In this document: one piece after another, positions 54,857-64,000 of the stretch
Position numbering within the stretch: the first letter of the stretch is position 1
Layout: each line of letters starts with the position of its first letter
Origin: Myrmaecium sp. VS I D KN 1
Lineage: Eukaryota > Ascomycota > Dothideomycetes > Valsariales > Valsariaceae
DNA length: 64,000 bases
Assembly (NCBI GenBank): GCA_019775845.1
Contig: JADQAV010000026.1
Location: 620,001 to 684,000, forward strand
Reading direction: 5' to 3'
Made by a program: the position numbers and the translations under genes
Notes under the pieces: generated by a model
Databases searched by the model: none
What the model saw: only the letters and a program-made list of their open reading frames with translations
What the model was told of the DNA's origin: nothing

Positions 54857-57030
54857 TCACAACCTCGCCCGCACACCTCCCTCCTCCACCGGCCGATGCC
54901 GTTCCGCGCCCGCATGGAGCAGGAAATACTCCCGCACCTTCCGCCGCGCCATCGCCACGGCGGCAGGATCCTCAATGGTCCCAGGAACCTCAACCGGACG
55001 ATCGAACTCGCCCCGCACCGCGTGCTCCAGCAGCGCGCGCAGCACCCGACGCAGGCTCTTGCCGCTGCGCGTCTTCGGGATGATGCCGCGGCCCTGGACG
55101 ATGCCGCCGAGGCAGGCGATGGCGCCGATCTGCGTGCGGATGCGGTGTTGGATCTCGGCGTGCAGCTGGGCCGAGGGGACCGCGGGCGGGTGCGGGTGGT
55201 CCGGGTGGGCGTGCCCGGCCAACGTGATGAAGGCGAAGGGGAGGTGGCCCTTGAGCGCGTCCGGGATGCCGACCACGGCCGCTTCGGCCACGGCCGGGTG
55301 CGAGGTGATGACTTGCTCGATCGCGCCCGTGCTGAACCGGTGCGCGGCCACGTTGATGATGTCGTCCGTCCGCGCCATGATGTGCACGTACCCGTCCGCG
55401 TCCATCATGCCGGCGTCCCCCGTGTCGACCCATCGGCCGTCGAAGCGCTTTAGATAGCCCCGGTAGAAGCGCTCGTCGTCCTGCCAGAGCGTGGTGAAGG
55501 AGGTCGGGGCGAGCGGGATGGCCATGACGATGTTGCCCATCTGCCCGCGTGCGAGCTCGTGGCCTTCGTCGTTGACGACGCGGACGTCGAATCCGGGGAG
55601 CGGTTTGCCTGCGGAACCGGGTCGGATGGGCAGAGGTTTAATCCGCTCGTTGCTGTGATAATCGAGGCCGGCGGGAGCGCTGAGCGCGAGGCCCGTAATC
55701 GGCGAACCAGACTCGGAAGACCACCAGTTATCGACGACGCAGGCATCCGGGGCGCAGTACTTGCCGAGGAGGTCTTGATACATCTGAACGATGCTGGGCT
55801 CGCTGCGTTCCCCGGCGAGGAAGATGGCCCGGAGACTCTTGAGGCCGCCGCGCTCACCCCGCTCGACGAAGTAGTCATTGTCCCCGTCTTCCCGCCTGAT
55901 CGCCCGGAGAGCCGTCGGTGCGGTGTACATGACAGTGGCCTTGTTTTCTTCGACGATGCGCCAGAAGCTGCTGGCGTTGGGCGTGCCAACGGGCTTGCCT
56001 TCGAAGAGGACGGTAGTCGCACCCGCGAGGAGAGGCCCATATACGATATAGGAGTGGCCAACCACCCATCCAACATCCGATGCGCAGAACATCACATCCC
56101 CAGGCCCATGGATGCCCATCATGTACTTGATCGATAAGCTCATGCCGACCGCATGGCCACCGGCCTCGCGGAGGACGCCTTTGGGCAACCCGGTTGTGCC
56201 GCTCGTGTAGATGATATAGAGCGGATCGCTGCTTTTGACGGGCACCGGATCTGCCTTGATGTTTCTGTCTCTCGCGCTACTGACTAGCGTTTGCCAGTTG
56301 CGCTCGCCGTTCTCCTCCTGCACAGGTTCCCATTTGAGTTCATCCCGTTGCCAGATGATTGTTCTCGGCGGCGTATGCTTGCTCTTCTCGTAGGCACCCA
56401 GGAGCAGCTTCTGATAGCCCAAAGGCCCTTTAGACCCCTCGATTCCGCAGGAGGCCGTCATGACGATCTTGGGGTTGCAGGAGTCTATCCTCTGAGCGAG
56501 CGACGCCGACGCGAAACCGCCAAAGACAACGGCGTGGACCGCACCCAACCGTGCGGTAGCAAGCATGGCGTATATAGCTTGGGGTATCATAGGCACTAGC
56601 ATCGGTTAGCATCCACTTCAAAGAAATCTGCCAGACAGTACTTACTGTAAATCAAAACGACATCTCCCTTCCCAACACCCTCCTCTCTCAAGACACCAGC
56701 CAGCGTCTCCACTTCCTCCAACAACTTCCTATACGTGATCTTGTCCTTCTTCCCCGTCACCGGGCTGTCCCAACTGATCGCAACAACATCCCCGTTCCCC
56801 TTCTCAACGTGTCGGTCCACGCAGTTGTACGTGGTGTTGATCTCGCCGTCCGGGAACCAGCTCCAGTGCTCGTGAGCCGCGCCGCTGCGGAGCTGCCTGG
56901 TGCGTGTGGCCAAGGCGCGGGACGGCTTCTGGTGCCAGCTTAGTTGCTCGGCGTGGCGGGTCCAGAAGGACTCTGGGTCTCGGATGGCGGCGGCGTAGAC
57001 GCGGTCCTGGAGGTGCTCTTGGTGCCCCAT
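54857..57030 (-). CDS. acyl-CoA synthetase, ACSS3/propionyl-CoA synthetase-like
   Basis: Two exons, 57030-56646 and 56595-54857, encode 707 aa from MGHQEHLQDRVYAAAIRDPE. The 50-nt intron 56645-56596 (GTAAGT, GCTAACC branch, GCTAG) gives VVLIYM-PMIPQAIYA. The enzyme is an adenylate-forming AMP-binding protein that activates a short-chain acid to its CoA ester. Motifs: the P-loop-like YIIYTSGTTGLPKGVLREAG, DVGWVVGHSYIVYGPLLAGA, WWSSESGSPITG, DDIINVAAHRFSTGAIEQVI and the catalytic-lysine motif PKTRSGKSLRRVLR. The long acetyl-CoA-synthetase-like N-terminus and the WSWFPDGEINTTYNCVDRHV segment place it with ACSS3/propionyl-CoA synthetases rather than fatty acyl-CoA ligases. An in-frame upstream ATG at 57288 would add 86 residues that look like a mitochondrial presequence, and the protein ends in ARL, a PTS1-like tripeptide. 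Substrate preference (propionate, acetate or other) is inference. Confidence 0.88.
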
Positions 57031-58637
57031 TGCGTCTTGGGGGAGGGCTTGATGACGATGACGAGGGGGGACATGGAGAGGACTGGGGGGCGGTGTGGTG
57101 GTTGTAGTTGTGGTTGTGATTGTGGTTGTGGTTGTGGTGTAATGACGAGAGTGGTCAGCGTGTGGCAGCGTTTGGTTTGCGTAGACAGGGCGTGGTGTAA
57201 AACAGTGAGACTGGTGCGGTCGTGAACAGGAAGGGAGAGGGAAGACGGCGGGAGTTTTATAGAAACTCGGCCGATAAGCGGCCTTCATCCCATGGTCGAG
57301 AAGAGAGCAGCGTTCGGCGAACGCTCGGATGGACGGTTGAAAGGAAGGAGCCGAGGGCCTGTGGTGGATTATTGGGCAGGAAAGCCCGTCAGCGCATCCT
57401 GCTTTGCTTATCGGAGGAGGGTGTGCAAGGTTGAGGGATTCGGAGCCAAGGATGCAGTTAGGATTAAAGGGAATGGAGGGGCAGCCAGTCCAGCGAGCGG
57501 ACCATTTCGGGTTGGCGGAACGCGGAGACCCCACACCCGCCGCTCGGCTGTGCCGCGTGGGGTAAGCCCGTGAGGTAGGGGAGAGCCTATCTCCGAGGGT
57601 TCACCGTCGGGATGATGGCATTCACCGTTCACCATTCACCATTCACCCTCACCCTGTCACTGGGAAAATGCTGCTGGGAGCAAGCCAGACTGGTTGGCCG
57701 ATTTGCTTACATTCGCCGTCCACGAAGGACTCTCATGGTGACGCGGGGCACACTGCAGCTCCGGCGGAGGAGGAGGAGGAGGAGGGGCTGGAGTGTCGAG
57801 TGCCGGCTCAGATAGGAGACGCGCAGGAGCTACCTAGCCATTCGTCCGCCGGGCTCCCACACGCTGGACCGTCGAACCTTCTGGCGGATCCAGACGGTTG
57901 GAGATGTGCAAAACAAAAGCCCTCCTGCACCGAATGGAAAGAGTGAGTGAGGGAGGGAGGGATGGAGGATGATGTGCGAGATGTTCTCCTCTCTGCCTTA
58001 TTTTAGCACGAGCAAGTGCTTACATCTATAGCCGGCCAGTCAAAGTGACGTCGAAGGCGGCCACCGATAGCCCCCTTCGCTCACGCTCACATCCAAAACC
58101 GTACTGGGTCAGGTAGCGAGCCGTACTCCTAGCTTGATGCGCTGTTATCCGCTGCTCCACCGCACCTGGCATGTGCAGAGGCCGCAATACTATCTCGTAC
58201 ACTTAAAACACGAATGTCCCGAGCGAACGGTATAGGGAGAAACAGCGAATAGGAGGTGGGTCGGCGAGTTCGGATGGATGGGCACTGGAAACTACCCGAA
58301 TGGATAGCCGAACCCCTTCCCCCCTCCCTTCCTCCCTCCCTCCCTCCCAAACGTCCCGTTGCGCAGGAACCTCGGACTTTGTGAAGGAGCGTCAGAGAGG
58401 CAGGGGCCATGTTATGAACATCATGTTCATACGAGTGATTCAGGTCTTTCGAGAAAGTCAAGCCCCTCGCAATGTTGGGTCATTGGCAGATAGCGGTCTC
58501 TTAGACCGCGGACGACAGCCGGAGACCAGTATAAACTCATGTTCTCACCGCATACGCCTTGACCGAAAGGCATGAGGCTTGCAAAGTACACACCTCCCAC
58601 ATGGGTATAGAACAAGGGATCGTAGCTTCATAGCTCA
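57031..58637. other. intergenic
   Basis: Holds the promoter/leader of the synthetase (including CAACCA-type repeats at 57088-57140 within a possible N-terminal extension) and the 3' flank of the LENG1-like gene. Other simple repeats are TTCACCA units near 57620-57650, GGAGGA at 57763-57785 and CCCT units at 58320-58348. No further gene seen. Confidence 0.45.
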
Positions 58638-59837
58638 TCATTCGTGGTGCGAGCGCCGACGATGACTGCTATGCCTCTCCCGATGACTGTCAGGACTCCT
58701 GCTCCTCCTCGCGCTGCGGTGACTGCTCCGCTCACGATCTTTATGCCTGTCTCTGCTGCGACTGCGACTGCGTCTATGCCGATGGCGACGGGATGACCGA
58801 TGCTCACGCCGACCCTCATCCGCTCGTTCTGGTGCAGCAGCGGAATCAAGACGGAAGCCCTCTAGACTATCCACCGATTCCGCGCGATCCCTCTTAACTC
58901 GCTTCGCCCTCCTCTCCCTCCGCTCTTCCTCCTCAGCCAACTCCTTCAGCCGCCTCGCCTGCTCCACCTCCCACTGCCTCCGCGCCTCCTGATTCTTCTT
59001 AATCTGCGTTTGCGCCGCCTTCATCATGGCGAGCGGGTCGGTCGAGGCCATGCGCGTCTGCTCCCTCGCCCTTCTTCCCGGGTCCTCGCGGCCCCAGACG
59101 TCTTTCCCAGGCTCTTTGATCAAGCCCTTGGTGATCTCGCCACTCCCAGCGTACCACGGTTTTTGGTCCGGAGCGGCGTTCGTGAAGCGCATCGTGTACT
59201 GGTCCTCGAAGGCCCGTTCCCTCCTCTTCTTCTCGGCTTCGGCCTCGGCGTTCTTCGCCTCTCGCGCCGACACCGTCGGGTCGACGGGGAAGAGGTTGAT
59301 ATGTCCCGCGCGGTCGGTGATGGGGGCATTACTAGTACGCTTCTTCTGAGCGGGCGGACCGCTCGTCTCGTCGTCTTTGGACCCTATCGTCTGCAGTCTG
59401 GCTAACCTGATATCCCTATCCGTATCATCCTCCCCCTTCAACTTATACCGCTTACGATCACGACGACCCGGTTCGCGATCTTTCCTCCGTTCCTCCTCCG
59501 CATCCTCGAAGTCGGGCGGCGGCGGGGGCTCCTCGCCTCGGAGCAGAGCGGCGCGGACCAGGTCGTCATAGTGCCGCATGCGCTCCTCGACGGCGGCGTC
59601 GCGCGCCGCGGCGGCGGCCTCGTCGCGCTTGACGCGCTGGATGTTGTCGCGGTTGAAGACGTGCCATGACTTGTGGTGGTTGAGATTCCTGCACCGCCGG
59701 CGTTAGCAGCTGGGACGGCACCTGCAGACGGATGGATGCCGCGCTCCGCATCCTGCCTGCAGCCTGAGGTGCAGCATGCAGCCTGGTAGCAGAAGCGGAA
59801 GCGGAAGCGGAAGCGATGCGTCATCTTACCCAGCCAT
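58638..59837 (-). CDS. Cir_N-domain nuclear protein, LENG1-like (putative splicing-associated)
   Basis: Two exons, 59837-59830 and 59688-58638, encode 352 aa. The first exon carries only ATGGCTGG; the 141-nt intron (GTAAGA, GCTAACG branch, GTGCAG) completes a Gly codon, giving MAGNLNHHKSWHVFNRDNIQ. That N-terminus is the Cir_N motif (KSWH followed by N-x-(D/E)-N-x-x-(R/K)-V) of CIR, CWC25 and LENG1 proteins. The presence of INLFP and WYA segments and of DPLAMMKAAQTQIKK fits LENG1 better than CWC25. The middle is rich in charged helix (AEAEAEKKRRERAFEDQY, LKELAEEEERRERRAKRVKR) and the end is an Arg/Ser/His-rich RS-like domain (RRSRSRSRDRHKDRERSSHR), suggesting a nuclear speckle/spliceosome-associated role. 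Function is inferred by family; no catalytic site is present. Confidence 0.8.
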
Positions 59838-60818
59838 CTTCGCCACTGGAAGCTGTCAAAAAAAAAGTCGAATCTCAGTTGCTTGCTGGCCGGCGGCGAG
59901 AAGCGCGCAGGCGGTCGCCGGGAAAAGGTAGGTATCACTGGTGTCAAGGGAGAGCCCGCCCGCTTGCGGATCCGGCAGCGGGCTGCACTGATCGCCGCAT
60001 GGCGTCTGCAGAAGCTCTCGTTCGGGCTTTAGCGGCCGCCCAAACGAGGGAGGGTCCCCCCTCCCTCAGGTTCCCCCCCGGCCGATCGTCAATCAGCTCA
60101 GGGCTGGCGGGCGCAGACGGTTTTCTTTCCTTTGCGGCCTCGTCTGATTCCTTCTCGCTCGCTTTTTCCCCTCTTGTTCTTCTCTTCTTCGCCCTTCTTC
60201 TCCTCTCTGCTTTTCCATCTCCCTCTCACTCGGAACTTGGCGAACAGCTCACACGGTTTATCCAATCTCGATTCCTTCTCATCGGCCCAAGTGGGCCGTG
60301 CCGACGTGCTTCTACCTAATGTACGCCGCGAACCCTTCTTTCTCCATCCCTCGGAGCTTACCTTCCAGCCTCCACGACTCGATCTGAGAGGCACCACGAC
60401 CGGCGCGCACGCTCTTCGCTCATGTGTCTGCCTCACCTTCATCATACACAGCTGCCGATACACCCATTGCATCCTGCCAATTGAACGATTCTACCTCCTC
60501 TCCGCCCGAGAAATTACTCCACGACCCGACCCTCGAGCCTCGACACACCCACACGGCGCCGCCTGTGCCCCGAGTCGAGTCGCACTCGAGGGCCCGTACA
60601 CAGATCAACACTGTTCGCGCCGCACCCTTGCGGGATCAAAAAAATCCTCTATCCTCCTCCACGCGCATTCCTACCGCGTATAATCAACGATCGAAAACAC
60701 CTCTTCCCGCGCAAGCTCAGTCAACACCGACCGCACAACCTCCCTCCACACGCACAAAGCCGACCACCCATCCACCTCAACAACAACACCAACACCAACA
60801 CCAACAAACCACACCACC
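59838..60818. other. divergent promoter and long pyrimidine-rich leader of FlbE
   Basis: 981 bp separate the LENG1-like ATG (minus) and the FlbE ATG (plus). The right part is C/T-rich (TTCTTC, CCTCCTC) with CACCAACA repeats just before the start, typical of fungal 5' UTRs. An open frame starting near 60424 overlaps the FlbE start in another frame and is not supported. Confidence 0.5.
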
Positions 60819-61675
60819 ATGCCCACCTACCTCCTCCACGGCTTCCGCTGGCCCCGCCCGCTCATCCGCATCCACATCATCCTCCAAAACCTCGACGACG
60901 CCGCCGCCGAATGGCTCATGGCGCCCGCCACGACCGCCACCCTCCTCGCCAACTTCCACACCCTCTACCCCTCCCTCATGCCCGCGCTGCCGGGGCTGCG
61001 CTTCATCGAGCAGTACGACCCCCTCGACGAGTCCGTCCCCTCGCAGCCCTTCGCCTACGTCGCCGACACCGTCCATGAGATCCCGCTCGGCTGCGACGTG
61101 GACGAGGTCCGCGGCGCGGGCGTGCGCCAGGAGGCCTGGGATGCGATGAAGGAGCTCCGCGATCGCATCGCGCCTGGTGAGAAGCTGGCCTGGTTTGTGG
61201 TGGTGTGTGGGGATACGGAGCGCTGGGCGCCGCCGACGGTGGGTCTGCTGGAGGGGAGCGTGGCGGTGGGGAGTCGTGGGGGTAGTCGCAGTGGGAGTGG
61301 GAGTGGGAGTGGGAGTGGGAGTTCGGATGGTGGGGTGAGTACTTATATTGCGTTCCTCGCCCGCAGAAGACCGGAGGAGCTGACCTGGACATACCACTAG
61401 AAGCGACCTTCGACCCCGAATCGCGGGAGCTTTCGCAAGTGGCTCTTTGGCAAGGCTGATGGGAATTTGAGGAAGAAGAAGAGGTTGGTTCACTTTCTTT
61501 TACCCCGAGTCGTCGTCCGTACAACCTGTAAGGCTGTGTCTAACTCTTCATCAGCACCTTAAATCTTCAAAACGGAACGACCGATGGCTCGCGGTCCGAG
61601 GAGACGAGCACGCCGCTACCGCCGGTGCCGCCGCTGAAAGATCATCTTCAGTCTGGGCCTGGCACGGCGGTGTAG
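60819..61675 (+). CDS. flbE: developmental regulator FlbE-like protein
   Basis: Three exons, 60819-61334, 61401-61483 and 61555-61675, encode 239 aa. Introns of 66 nt (GTGAGT, AGCTGACC, CACTAG) and 71 nt (GTTGGT, TCTAACTC, ATCAG) keep phase. The protein begins MPTYLLHGFRWPRPLIRIHI, continues ILQNLDDAAAEWLMAP, LRFIEQYDPLDE and FAYVADTVHEIPLGCDVDEV, and ends exon 1 near the GEKLAWFVVVCGDTERWAPP block; this resembles FlbE of Aspergillus, an upstream activator of conidiation that works with FlbD at the hyphal tip. A Gly-Ser run (about residues 155-170), encoded by GGGAGT repeats, follows. Exons 2 and 3 give a basic segment (RGSFRKWLFGKADG) and a Ser/Pro-rich tail (ETSTPLPPVPPLKDHLQSGP). Exon 1 read alone runs on 22 codons beyond the first donor to a stop at 61400. 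I name it from memory of the family, so moderate confidence. Confidence 0.72.
61285..61320. repeat. (GGGAGT)n microsatellite within flbE exon 1
   Basis: About five GGGAGT/GGTAGT hexamers encode Gly-Ser repeats. Whole-unit changes would keep frame. Confidence 0.8.
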
Positions 61676-63150
61676 AGGGGTGTGGTATTGATTGCAGTAT
61701 GTTGTCGAGATATGTCCGCATCTCAACAGCTCGATGTTCTGTTTTCCAGTCTTTTCCTCTCTTTCTTTCTTTCAGCCTATATCCCCCTTCGTAATTCCGT
61801 ATCGTTGTTGCTGCTTTTCATCCTTTTAGGCGGGATTTGCTTGAAGTAAAGAAGGACGTGCATTCTTCTTCTGTACACCATGCTTATTTTTTATTTCTCA
61901 TTTTCCTCCTCCCCTCGATGCCACCCTCCTTTTTCCAGCGGTGCATCACGTCTCTTTTCTGCTCTTTCGTGCTTATCTTTATATCTTATATCCATTCTTA
62001 TACCTCCCCTGTTTCTCTTTCCCTTTCTGTAATTCATTCGTGTAAAAATGATGGATCTTCTCTCTCAGCCTGTCGTCCGCAAACTGTTCGTTTCTCCGCT
62101 TTTTTCTGTGCCCTTTTTCCGCGGGTAGGTGTGCATTCATTGCTTTGGTGCGCAGGAGATATATTAATTATCGATGTCGGTTGTTGTCTGGATAAGTATA
62201 CACTACTGTATCCGCTCTTTTTTTTTAATCCGTTCTAAGGAGCGTTCACAGCTGAAGGCCCGCGACGTCATCTTTAAACGGGAGAACATTATTTTCGATT
62301 TATGCGGGTCCTCTAACTACTGTATTGTGTCCTTGTGCTTTGCGTGGGGAACCAAAAAAAAAGGGACCGTTGTAAGGGTTGAGGGGGCAGGGGTGCAACG
62401 ACGTCATCTCTCGTGTGTTGTTGTAGGAGGTATTTCCGCCCTGTCGTTTTTGGTTTGTCGTTTTCGTGCTGACACATATTTACTGCAAATTCCGTGAGAG
62501 TGCAATGCGATGTGATACTTGGATTTCTATAAGATCTTGCAGTGTACACTGGGCGCCGATGTAGTATATACACTATATACACTGGTAGGTCTTCTTCTCT
62601 CTCTGTCACTTTTCCACCAGCGAAGGAGAGAGGCTGCGCGGAGGCGGCCCATGACTTGATTTGATAGGTTGCTCCCTAAGCGAGGATTTTCTGGGGACCG
62701 CCCCCGATCGCCCCGCTTGGTTGCCGCCTCCCCTTGACCTGAGCTTTCCCTCCTTCCCGCCCCCAGCGATGACGCACCGTCGTGATGGGGAAAGCTTAAG
62801 GTACTTACCTAAGGTGCTTCCTTTCCCGTGCGGGCCCCCTTTGCACACGGGATGTTGAGCGATGACGGCATGTCAGGTAGTACGTAGGTCGCGCGTCAAT
62901 AAATACTACTGTCTGTTCGCCTTCAGGTTAAATTGACTTGCTCTCCTACGGCACACACACACTCTCTCTCTCTCTCTCTCTTTCTTGATCAATTCCATCT
63001 CCCCTCCACTCAACAACCTCAACCAACAACATTCCTCATCCTCTCTCCTTCATCCCCATTTGATACCCGCCAACGCTCACACTTCATTCACCAAGCTTGC
63101 AACAACTACTACCACCACTTCACCTTACCACAACCTCACCTAAACCCACA
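61676..63150. other. intergenic with promoter of the last gene
   Basis: 3' flank of flbE, then T-rich DNA (61690-62240), then a CT-rich promoter and leader of the next gene, including an AC/CT dinucleotide run (62950-62981). TAAGGTAC-type motifs at 62798-62815. No gene seen. Confidence 0.45.
62950..62981. repeat. AC/CT dinucleotide run in the leader of the last gene
   Basis: Short AC run followed by about ten CT units. CT blocks just upstream of starts are common in highly expressed fungal genes. Confidence 0.75.
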
Positions 63151-64000
63151 ATGCTTTCTCGCACCGTCAGACCTGCAGCGCGCTGCGCTCGGCAGCCTCT
63201 GCGTGTTCAAGCTCAAAGCAAGGCGCCCATCCGCACCGCCCAGCGGTTCCAGAGCACCCACGCCGGCTCCTCGGGCAACAACGCATCGGGTGCATTCTCC
63301 AACCCGGCCGTGGCGGGCGCGCTCGGCGGTGCCGCCGCGTCCTTCATCGTCGTCTACACCTGGTACTCGACCACCGGCATCAAGCAGGTGGTGCAGACGG
63401 CCAAGAAGGCCAAGGCGTACGCGACCAGCGCGAAGGAGAAGGTGCAGGAGAAGACGCCGAACCCGAGCGAGGCGTACAGCTTCCTCCGTGACTACGCCAA
63501 GTCGTACGCCAAGTTCATCCCCGGTGCCGGCACCTACATCGACCGCGCCTTTGACGATCTGGACACGATTCGTGAGAAGCATGGGGATGAGTTTGACCGC
63601 ATTGTGAGCGAGGCGTACGGCGAGCTGAAGGATCTTAGCTACAAGGGAGGGGTGAATGCCGATACGGCTTACAAGGCCTGGGAGATCATCTCTAAGCACC
63701 TGGACCGCCTCATGGGTCTGGCCGGTGATGCCTCCGAGGACCTGTTGAACAACCACCCGGAGCTGAAGCAGAAGCTCGGCGGCAGCTTCGATCAGCTGAA
63801 GCAGATGGGTGACAGCTACGGTCCTCAGGCGAAGGAGGAAGTCAACCGGACGTGGAACCAGGTTAAGGAGATTGCCGCGGGCGGCATGGGTCCTTACACG
63901 ATCGAGAAGATCAAGAAGCTCATCCAGGAGAAGCAGGACAAGTTGAAGCAGTTCGCTGACGAGGCATGGAACAAGGGCTTGGAGCAGGCCAAGCCGTATC
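63151..64000 (+). CDS. mitochondrial membrane protein of unknown function, 5' part
   Basis: Starts at 63151 (CCACAATGCTTTC, good context) and runs off the window end after about 283 codons with no stop and no visible intron. The start MLSRTVRPAARCARQPLRVQ, continuing to QRFQSTHAGSS, is a textbook mitochondrial presequence (Arg-rich, no acids, RFQST cleavage-like site). A single hydrophobic segment (AVAGALGGAAASFIVVYTWY, about 50-69) follows, then a long, charged, Lys/Glu-rich helical region with amphipathic repeats (KAKAYATSAKEKVQEKTPNP; LKQKLGGSFDQLKQMGD; IKKLIQEKQDKLKQFADEAW). This suggests an inner-membrane anchor with a helical domain. I do not recognise a named family. The codon bias is strong (C-ending codons), suggesting high expression. 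3' end outside the window. Confidence 0.8.
   Translation, partial: MLSRTVRPAARCARQPLRVQAQSKAPIRTAQRFQSTHAGSSGNNASGAFSNPAVAGALGGAAASFIVVYTWYSTTGIKQVVQTAKKAKAYATSAKEKVQEKTPNPSEAYSFLRDYAKSYAKFIPGAGTYIDRAFDDLDTIREKHGDEFDRIVSEAYGELKDLSYKGGVNADTAYKAWEIISKHLDRLMGLAGDASEDLLNNHPELKQKLGGSFDQLKQMGDSYGPQAKEEVNRTWNQVKEIAAGGMGPYTIEKIKKLIQEKQDKLKQFADEAWNKGLEQAKPY

Noticed and set aside
60424-61149. 241-codon Pro/Ser/Thr-rich frame
   Set aside because: Lies in the pyrimidine-rich FlbE leader and overlaps the FlbE start in another frame; no domain.

Overview
The window is nuclear DNA from a filamentous ascomycete (Pezizomycotina). The evidence is short spliceosomal introns (mostly about 50-100 nt, with GT-AG ends and CTAAC/CTGAC-type branch sites), a Zn2Cys6 regulator, a fungal rhodopsin-domain membrane protein, a full-size ABC-G transporter and a probable homologue of the conidiation regulator FlbE. 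I leave the class open; FlbE fits Eurotiomycetes but also other classes. I saw no CRISPR array, tRNA, rRNA, retroelement or viral remnant.

Layout: (1) 0-16.7 kb is mostly housekeeping: the 3' end of proteasome subunit Rpn3, a small serine-rich gene, a MITE-like inverted-repeat element, a mitochondrial PPR/TPR-like protein divergent from coatomer zeta, the ribosome-quality-control factor Rqc2/Tae2, and condensin subunit 1. (2) 16.7-23 kb: the Cdc7/Hsk1 kinase, sharing a 281-bp divergent promoter with condensin, then an intronless YOL075C-like ABC-G transporter. (3) 23-37 kb is gene-poor. It holds a Zn2Cys6/AT-hook regulator, microsatellites, small inverted repeats and a split gene for a Cys-rich, probably GPI-anchored surface protein. 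(4) 38-54 kb: a rhodopsin-domain protein, a 778-aa protein of unknown function, a Vps62-domain protein, a TFIIIC triple-barrel subunit and a stomatin/SPFH protein, separated by long low-complexity intergenic DNA. (5) 54-64 kb: an ACSS3/propionyl-CoA-synthetase-like enzyme with a possible mitochondrial N-terminal extension and a C-terminal ARL (PTS1-like), a LENG1-like Cir_N protein, FlbE and the start of a mitochondrial membrane protein cut by the window edge.

The genes do not form a metabolic cluster; most are unrelated core genes. The clearest functional pairing is condensin with Cdc7 (chromosome condensation and replication initiation) on one bidirectional promoter. I found no clear previously undescribed multi-gene system. 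The most interesting signals are the MITE-like element with an internal 12-bp minisatellite, the possible dual targeting of the acyl-CoA synthetase, the GPI protein recovered by joining exons, and two inverted-repeat structures in gene-free DNA. All exon joins were made by eye from frame, splice-site and branch-site agreement.
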